The notes below the pieces were generated by a model that worked only from the letters and a program-made list of their open reading frames with translations, made no database searches and had not been told where the DNA came from. From the NCBI GenBank assembly GCA_051453625.1, contig JBOZIK010000001.1, positions 282,863,709 through 282,927,708 on the forward strand: a stretch of DNA of 64,000 bases, given 5' to 3'. The DNA comes from Welwitschia mirabilis. Taxonomy: Eukaryota; Gnetophyta; Gnetopsida; Welwitschiales. How positions within the stretch are numbered: position 1 is the stretch's first letter; every line of letters starts with the position of its first letter. Shown here one piece after another: positions 56,371 to 64,000 of this stretch. The position numbers and the translations under genes were made by a program.

Positions 56371-59300
56371 GGTCATATCTCATATTTTGTAAACTTAATT
56401 ACTTAGGTATTAAGCATATTAAGCTTTTAATTAGATAATGAATTACTCTTCTTTAAAGGCCTTGTTATTCTATAATTTTCATAATTCCCCATGAAAATGA
56501 TAATAATTATGTTAGAAGATTTTTATAAGAAAATAAATCCAAACATTTAAAATTATTTAACCCCATTATGTAAGGAATTAAAATTACATGATAAAAGTAA
56601 TAAATTAAAAATGTTAGGAGGACATAATAACATATTTTATATCTTATGTTTGCATTTAAATTATTAATAAATGTGATAATTGTACCATATTATAAATGAA
56701 CATTTTCTTCTTTATGTTCTGTGATTGATAAATTATTTACATAATGAAATAAATGGTCAAATGAACAAGTACACACACTCTTACCTAGAACCAAGAATGA
56801 TAAATGAGTAGATTTATTCTATTATGACTTTTTATATTTTTGATATATGTAAGAGCACTTGATTCATAGAATATTTATTGTCTCATTCATTAAAATTAAA
56901 GAGTTTATCTCATTACGTCACATCACAATTTTGAAATTTATTTATGCATTTATTCTTTTGATTCATATCTTAGATGAATTAAACTTAATTATGAGCCTAT
57001 GAAGGATTAAGAAGGAGCTAGCATAAGGAAATAATGCATGTAATTAATCTTGCTAATTAAAATAAGAAATTACTCATCCTAGTTAGGTGCATGTCATAAA
57101 TACAATCTTTTTTTTTTTTTTGGTACTTCAATGTTACATATTACTTATCTCACTTATCAATAATAAATCATGTAATCTTGTGATCTTGAGATATATGTCT
57201 CTTATTTATTTATATATAAAAATCCTTTCCTCTCTTGCAAAGGAGGAGATACTTTCAATTTTTCATGCAAGTACATTTTCCTTTTTGCTCTTTATTCTTT
57301 TCATTTTCTTGCTTATGTAGCTAAGAATTCTTGATCTTGGATCTTCATTAATCATCAATCATCAAGGGCTTGCTAATCTTTTCAAGTAAGATCCTTACTC
57401 ATGTTGTCCATAGGATTGTTTTTTCCAATATTCTAATAGAGTGATGATATATTATATTAGGCCATTATTATGATTACATGAAATTATATTTTTTTAATTT
57501 TATTCCCTTTTACTAGTTCTCATTAAGATGCTAGGGAGATATGAGGGGTCCCTTATACTTGGTGATAAAGATTATTAATAAATGGTTATGGCAAAGTGAG
57601 TAGGGGGTTTACTATTAAAAGGAGAAAAAAATAAATACTAATGTTTATGTTAATATTATATATTTATATATTATGTATTTGGTCCATCTAATTCTCAAAA
57701 AAAAATTAGGCTATTACTCTTTCATGAGAATCCTAAGCCTCATAATAAATAGTTTTTTAAATTAATTTTATTTTTATTTTTAGAATGATCTGAATTAGTA
57801 AGTTTAGTTAAGATATTTGTATAAATAATTATTTAGTATATCCATTATTTTACTGATCTAAATTATTGCATAACTAGTTACAAAAGCTTTACCATATTTT
57901 TTTATAGTCAAAATTAAATTTCCAGAATAGAGGCATAGGTTGAAAACACCATAGCTTGTTAATTAGTAGTTATAAATTAGTGAAATGTTTTTTAAGAGTC
58001 TAATATTATGTTATGATTGTGAAAACGTAAAAATAGTAATGTTTCTAATGTGTAATGGTTTTAAGAAATTTATTTATTAAAATACATTAGGATATAAATG
58101 CAATAAATAGTAAGTAATTAATTTATGTTTCTGTAACTAATAGTTATGATATCTAAAATTTTGAACATTTTACATTGTAGAGAATTAAATAAAATTTCCA
58201 AAAAATCTTGAATTATTTAAAAATCAAATTATTTTTAAAGTTATGATCATTTTAGTGTCATGTGGTAGAACTATAACTCTATAAATTTTGATAGTTTTTA
58301 ACCTTAATCATGATTTAAAAATAATATTTTTAAATTCTAAAATAGTTCAAGTTAGTTTCTAAGAATCCTATTATGAATATAATTTATGAAAAACTACTAT
58401 AATTTATTTTTTCTTTATACTTAATTAATTAATAAATGTTTTATTAAAATATCCCCTTAGAATGCAAAAACACTATAATTAATGTTCTAAATTATTCAAA
58501 AACTATTAGAAAAAATTTTATAAGGATTTTAAGTATATAAGATAAGTTTATATTAGTATCATTAATTTAAGTTACTTAGAAATAATATTTTATTTAGAGA
58601 AATACGTCTTTTACCTATTTTCTTTATCTTACTTTAAATGTGCATGCTTGTAAGAGCTTTCACCTTAGCAGTTTAAGTAACATAAATATCCCTTGATTTA
58701 TCACTTATTCTCTTGACTTATGATATAATCATATGACTCTTGGATAAAGAATTATATTTTAATAATCATTCTTAAACTGTACTTCTTTTGTTTATCTTCC
58801 TTACACAATGGAGATTGTCATATGAGGATGGACGAATGCGACTAGGATTGGCATAGCTATAGGTATGAACTAGTTGCTTTAATTAGATTATTAAGATGTG
58901 ATTTAATATATTTTAAATTTTTTTATTATTATTAAAAAATAATATTTTCTTCAATTAGATTTTCATTACCATAATTTTAAATATAAAGATATTCTAGTAT
59001 GTTTGTTTTCTCTTTTATGATTATTTCTATAAAATGAACCTAATTATGATTAAATTTTTATAACTAGGTAAATAATTCATTAAATGTTCATATTAGTTAG
59101 AATTTTATCCATGCATTTGTGTGGTGTATTTATTGAATAGACCAAAGTCAAGATAATCTTAATAATGATCATCCTCATACTTGGATTTCATCACCAAGAT
59201 GGGTTGCATTGCATTTTTTTTAATAATACCCTTTTGGAGCTAGATTTGTTCATCATTATTCTATCATACCTATGTATGAACTTACTTTGACTTAATATCT

Positions 59301-59924
59301 CAATCCCTTGACATCAATGGATCATGTTCCATCATCCAGAGATGTTTTAAGGAAGTGGAGGTTATTTGTCAGCATGCATCTACCTTATGTACCATATGTC
59401 ACTTATATTGGGAGTATATCGAGGCAAAGTGTAAGCCTATGAAGTTTAGCCCAGTCATGTTTATATAGTTTATAAGCTAAATTGAACTAGCTTACATCCA
59501 GAGAGTGGTTCAATATTGAGTTAAAATGCCATGAATGGGAGTTATATCCTCCTATTCTATTGGTTAAATATTATTCTTGAACTTATTCATGTATGTTTAA
59601 TAACAAGTTTACATCCCCTCAGCTATTTACAATATATCTTTCTATGTAATAAAATGTAAGAAGAAATGGATAACACAAACTTATGATATTGCCATTGTTT
59701 ATAGATCAAAATAATCTAGAAATTAATTATAGGTAAATATATAATATTAATATGATTTGTTTTTCTTAGAATATAAAAATACTAATGAAGGATTAAGTAA
59801 ATTTTTTTCTTTAATATTAGCTAATAATATTAAAGAAGGAAAAAAGAAAAAAGAAAAGAGGGGAAGAAGGGGGAGGGATGGGAAGAGGAGTACTTAATTA
59901 GGATAAGAAAGATAGGGTATTACA
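56371..59924 (+). repeat. Y 3' LTR, 3,554 bp
   Basis: Starts ggtcatatctcatattttg (TG changed to GG) and ends gggtattaca. It holds the empty P insertion site at 59,111-59,115, a TATA-like tatatataaa at 57,211-57,220, and a 47-base all-purine run at 59,832-59,878 that the 5' LTR does not show. The 77-residue frame at 57,087-57,320 has no domain and is not open in the other LTR. Confidence 0.88.
57211..57220 (+). promoter_or_regulatory. Candidate TATA box of Y 3' LTR
   Basis: tatatataaa is followed by a pyrimidine-rich stretch. The 5' LTR has a weaker version at about 18,757. Confidence 0.45.
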
Positions 59925-59929
59925 ATTAA
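59925..59929. other. Right target-site duplication of Y (ATTAA)
   Basis: One transition from ATTAG at 17,902-17,906. Confidence 0.8.
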
Positions 59930-60720
59930 GCAACCTTAAATGAGTCTTAATTTAAACCTTAAGTAATTAGTCAAAGGAAAGACCATTAAATTTATGAATG
60001 TGAATATCATTTATGCCATCTTAGATGGTGAATGTATTAATCCTCTTATCATACTAACTAAAATATGAAAAGTGACAAGTATGCATTGACTTTCATAAAC
60101 TCAATAAGGTCATAAAAAAAGATCATTATCCCCTTCCCTTTCCTAATTAAGTTCTTGATAAGATTCAAGGTAATGCATACTAATTTTTTTTAATGGCTAT
60201 AGTGGATGTAACCAAGGATCCATAAATAATGAAGGTTAATCTAAAATAACATTTGTTTTCTTTTTTCATGCTTTTACCTTTTTGAATAATGTTATTTAGT
60301 TTGTGTAATGCACCTAAAAATTTTTAATAATTCATAATGTTTTTTTTATTTTTTTGATATAATTGAGGAATCTATTAAGATCTTTCTAGATGATTTTTTT
60401 TCATCTTTAGTAATTCCTTTGAGCAAACCTTTGAAATATTGAAAAAAGTTCTTGATCATTTTATAGAAAGTGGCCTACATCTTAGTTGGTAAAAAAGTTA
60501 AATTCTTGTAAGGGGTGGAATTATATTGGGTTATCATATTTCTTAAGATGGTATTGAAATGAATCCTACTAAAATAGACATCATTAGAAATATTTTGCCT
60601 CCACTCAATGTTGAAAAACTTAGATCTTTCCTTGGCAATGTTGGTTTTTATAGACAATTCATTAAAGATTATGTTAAGATTTACAAATCTTAAATTCTCA
60701 TTCTAGAAGAATATTATAAA
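59930..60720 (+). pseudogene. RT of Z, resumed after Y
   Basis: Resumes the RT entry (VKGKTIKFMNVNIIYAI, about 59,974), then CIDFHKLNKVIKKDHYPLPF (60,086-60,145), DKIQGNAY, an eroded middle, then DIIEESIKIFLDDFF (about 60,356-60,400), where the Asp pair of the active site is preserved. After a frame change, LGYHIS, then DGIEMNPTKIDIIRNILPPL (about 60,549-60,610) and LRSFLGNVGFYRQFIKDYVK (60,618-60,680). This is the Athila/Tat type and the direct continuation of the part at 17,501-17,901. Confidence 0.88.
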
Positions 60721-61270
60721 TTGATGTGAAGCAAAAGTTGTTAACTTACCTTTAAAAATATTAACAAAAGCACTTCTGAATCTATTATTGAGGATTTTAT
60801 TGGAACAAGGACTTTTATCCTATGTGTGATACTAGCAATATTACTTTAAAAGGTATCTTAGAAAAAAAGCATGAGAAAGAATCTTAGGTTATATGTTAAA
60901 GTAGTAAGACTCTCATCATGTACTCCACTTAGTTACATCACTACTAAAAAAAAGATGCTTACTATTATCTTTTTTCTTGATAAACTTCATTACACTCTCC
61001 CTAGTATTTATACTCATGTTTATACTGATTATGTTATCATTTATTATCTTATGACTAAAAAAGATTTTAGTGAAATAGTAATTAGATGGATACTTATAAT
61101 TAAAGAATTTAATCTTACCATCATTGACAAAGAAGTCAAGCATAATTGTATCACCCATCATATTTTAATAATACCATGTAATAAAAAATCCCTCTATTTC
61201 TCTTCTAACTTTTCAGTATATTACTCTTTTCTTAATGAGCAATTATTCTCTATCAAATCTCTTAACTTGA
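60721..61270 (+). pseudogene. RNase H of Z
   Basis: The best-preserved coding piece of Z. Within the open frame 60,871-61,278, YITTKKKMLTIIFFLDKLHY (about 60,931-60,990) then VYTDYVIIYYLMTKKD (about 61,018-61,065), IVIRWILIIKEFNLTIIDKE follow the family order. The xTDHxxx motif reads TDY. The ATG at 60,871 is internal to the polyprotein and is not a real start. A minus frame at 60,916-61,161 is its shadow. Confidence 0.85.
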
Positions 61271-62590
61271 TTTATTAACAACATCCTACTCCATGGTATT
61301 TTGATATTATGAATTATCTTGTCACCTTGAAAATGCTTTAACAGTGGACTTCTAATAAAAGAAAATCTTTCCTTCATATATTCTGAATGGATTAAGCCAT
61401 ACCTTTACCATATATGCAAATATCAATTCATGTATAAGTAAATGCCAGAATGGAAACAAAATAATATTTTTTGTATTTATCATGGTAATATATGTGGTGT
61501 TATTTTAGTGGCTAAAAGACTACCATTAATATCTTTCATGCTAGATTCTATTAGCCTACTCTTTTTTAAGATTTCTTTTCCTATGCTAATAATGTGATGC
61601 ATGAAAATGTCCTAAAAGCATCAAGATATTCTAATATATGCCCTTATGACCTATTCTTAAATGTGGACCCTTTGATTTTTGGGATATNNNNNNNNNNNNN
61701 NNNNNNNNNNNNNNNNNNNNNNNNNNNNNNNNNNNNNNNNNNNNNNNNNNNNNNNNNNNNNNNNGTAATTGATAATGTCACTAAATGAATGGAGGTAATT
61801 ATTATACATACAAATGATGTCAAAACCATATGTTCTTTCTTTAAGTCTAATATATTCCTTAGTTTTGTCTTTCTCATAATTTTTATTATTAACCAAGATA
61901 TCCATTTCATATGGAAGGTTCATAGAAAACTTCTTCTTTTTCTAAGAATTGAACATAGGATTGCAAATGTCTATCATCTCCAAATAAATGGTTAAGTTTA
62001 AAATTCCAATATGGAGATCAAGAAAATGCTCCAAAAGTTCATTTCCAAGAAATGAAATCTTGATCTCTTAGACTTAGTGATGTCCTCTAGGCCTACTATA
62101 CTACTTGGCATGATTTACTTTATTTTTAATACTATGAACTTATATATAATAAAACTTGTATTCTTCCAATTTATGTTTTCTATGACTCCCATCATATTAC
62201 CCATCAAATTAATGTTTTGAGTTATAATGAGAATGTTCACTATAGATTTATACAATTACAACATTTAGATGAGAAAAGAACTAGTGCTATCCCTCATCAA
62301 CTCATTTATAAGGCTCAAGATAAATTTCAACTTGATAAAAAGCTCAATCATAAATTATTAACTCCGATTAACTCATTTTCTTTTATAATACTTGAGTACA
62401 CTTATTACATAGCAAATTAACCTCTAAATGGATATGTCCTTATCTCATAGAAAAAGTAAATTCCAATGGATTTATTGAGATCTCTGATCTACAAACCAAA
62501 GAAATTCAAAAAATTAATGGATAAAGGATTAAGCTTTATACATATCCTAATGATTGTACTTATGCCATAAACATGATACAATAAATTAAC
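61271..62590 (+). pseudogene. Integrase of Z
   Basis: PWYFDIMNYLVTL (about 61,291) is the RNase H-integrase linker typical of Athila-like Pol. IYHGNICGV (about 61,477) marks the zinc finger. LNVDPLIFGI (about 61,657) leads to the core, interrupted by a 77-N gap (61,688-61,764). VIDNVTK, MEVIIIHTNDVKTICSFFKS, NIFLSF (61,768-61,860), EHRIANVYHLQING (about 61,951-61,992), then NENVHYRFIQLQHLDEKRTS (62,222-62,285). The tail has KWICPYLIEKVNSNGFIEIS, DLQTKEIQKINGQRIKLY (62,418-62,541). Frameshifts and stops interrupt it. Confidence 0.87.
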
Positions 62591-64000
62591 TTTGAAGATG
62601 AAATTCTCTTGATAAAGAGGAAGATCTCCTTTTTCATTGTCTAAATTATTTCTTAACTTTTATTCCTTGATTTACATTATGGCATTACTTGATCATCTTT
62701 CACTTAATTCATGTTCAAATTCCATATGTGTATCATGATTAGTAATCTCTTTACTTTGAGCATTAAAAGGGCTTAGATTGAATTCATCCATTTTTAATAA
62801 TTTTCATGTCTACGAGTTCTAGTAAATAATAATTTTATTTAACTATCAATTATGTGAAATTAGATGCTTGATTTTAGTAATGTACCTTGTTACTTCATCA
62901 TTTCAATAATTAATCAATGTTTTTGGCTATAAAATATTTAAGTTAATTATAAAAAAATAAAAGAAAAGAAGAAAGTAAAAATAAAAATCAATCCTCCTGC
63001 ATTTTATGTCATGATGTCCTATCATAAGCATACTAGGGTAAATTTTTCCAAGAGGGGTCTTTAGCAGTTCAATATCATAGTTATGAAAACTCCACCTGAG
63101 GATTAGTTAGCCATGATCTAGCTTCATCTTAAAGGTCCTTACTTTCTTAGCGATAGTTGCATTACCCTTTTTATGATGAATGGTTTTTTTAATCACCCTA
63201 GTAACTTGAGTTTCTATTACTTTGAAGTAAGAACTTCATAAGAATTCTAAATATATTAATCATTGAATAATGTTTTATCAAAGTCCCAAGGGTGTTACAG
63301 CTGAAGGTAGATTGAATCACAATCCAAAACTTTCATTGATGCTTTGTAAAATAATCATTAGATATTTTCATAATCACTATCCCATTGAGTGGTTTGCTAT
63401 GATGTTTTTACATTAGATCCTATACTTCTAAAGTAAGTAGCTTTATAATTTTACTAAGGAGTTTTTCTAGGTTAGTATTTAGAGAAATATAATTAATTTT
63501 CTCCATGTTTTTAGTTTGTTAAATTTTTTTTTTACATTTTCTTATTTATTCATTAGTCTTCTAACGGTAATTTTTCTTACTTTTTCATATGAAATAATTA
63601 GGACTTTGGCATTTTCTAGTATACTTGTTAGTCTCTACATGTACTTAATTATTATTTACATATGAAAATTAACATCCACCTTGACTGTTTCCATTAGCTA
63701 GCCACTAAATCCTTTTATGTCTCAACCAATTTTCATGATACTTAATGTCTTACACAATTGGCCCAATCATGACAGCATTATGGCTTTTCTCATTAATTCC
63801 TTACCTTATGATGCCCGTTTCCATTTTTTAAATGTCTTTATATGCCCTATGCTATCCATTTCAATTTCTTCTACCATGTTTCTACCCAAATTCCCCCTAT
63901 TCTATTGAGTCTTTTAATCAGAGTGGTAATCTCACTTATATCTATGTTGTCCAACATGTCATCCAAGTGACATTGTAAGACAACTATCTTTTAGTCCTTT
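62591..64000 (+). other. 3' region of Z, running off the window
   Basis: Parallel to the 3' regions of P and N. The conserved block is at about 63,010-63,165 (aagaggggtctttagcag, then ccacctgaggattagttagc). No LTR of Z is reached before the window ends. The 63-residue frame at 63,717-63,908 has no recognisable domain. Confidence 0.65.

Larger units (their letters stand above)
17907..59924 (+). mobile_element. Y: Tekay/Del-like chromovirus, interrupted twice
   Basis: Complete element in order: 5' LTR (17,907-20,695 and 36,543-37,342), tRNA-Met-type PBS (37,348), gag-pol (38,328-42,621 and 55,429-56,270), polypurine tract (56,358-56,370) and 3' LTR (56,371-59,924). The LTR ends are TGTCATACCC and GGGTATTACA, an imperfect inverted repeat typical of this lineage. 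It lies inside the RT of Z with a 5-bp duplication. P splits its 5' LTR and N splits its integrase. Without those two insertions it would be roughly 13.4 kb, a plausible full length for a Tekay/Del element with large LTRs. Coding capacity is lost through stops, frameshifts and an RT duplication. Confidence 0.88.

Noticed and set aside
60871-61278. 135-codon open frame as a stand-alone gene
   Set aside because: It is the RNase H part of the Z polyprotein, with recognisable neighbours on both sides, not an independent gene.
1-64000. CRISPR array, tRNA, rRNA or bacterial operon
   Set aside because: No regular spacer pattern, cloverleaf or rRNA core sequence was seen. Composition and content are those of repetitive plant DNA. 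The minisatellite at 8.6-9.9 kb has no unique spacers.

Overview
The window is plant nuclear DNA: AT-rich, CpG-poor, gapped with N runs, and built almost entirely of decayed LTR retrotransposons of the Ty3/gypsy superfamily. I found no intact protein-coding gene, tRNA, rRNA or CRISPR array. The coding content is eroded gag-pol, recognised from ordered motifs (CCHC knuckle, DSG/DxGA protease, RT, RNase H, integrase, chromodomain) that survive across many stop codons, most of them where Gln, Trp or Arg codons are expected. The species cannot be named from the sequence.

Left part (1-15.4 kb): two diverged copies of an unrecognised segment with a minus-strand coding trace (1-841; 7,414-8,063), a lone fragment resembling the U3 of a Tekay-type LTR (4.93-5.29 kb), a 1.35-kb minisatellite of roughly 27-bp units (8.58-9.92 kb), and a degenerate chromovirus gag-pol called W (10.6-14.45 kb, + strand).

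Right part (15.4-64 kb): one stack of nested insertions. The base is Z, an Athila/Tat-like element on the + strand (gag-PR-start of RT at 15.4-17.9 kb; RT-RNase H-integrase at 59.9-62.6 kb; 3' region to the window end). Its RT is split by Y, a Tekay/Del-like chromovirus with 3.6-kb LTRs (17,907-59,924; host duplication ATTAG/ATTAA). Y is itself broken twice by Athila-like insertions. P (20,696-36,537, + strand) sits in Y's 5' LTR with duplication ATGCA, and the matching empty site is visible in Y's 3' LTR at 59,111. N (42,627-55,423, - strand) sits in Y's integrase with duplication ATAAC. P contains four LTRs and N contains three, so neither is a simple element. The P segments lack the RT-RNase H-integrase core and carry an unrecognised coding trace in its place; N retains a fairly complete but dead gag-pol.

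The sequence therefore gives a relative order: Z first, then Y, then P and N. Besides the nest, the most unusual signals are the minisatellite, whose core variants look like CpG decay of one ancestral word, and a family of nested hairpins repeated at least a dozen times in the leaders and LTRs of the Athila-like elements. Several N gaps are flanked by near-identical 50-63 bp sequences and are probably assembly artefacts.
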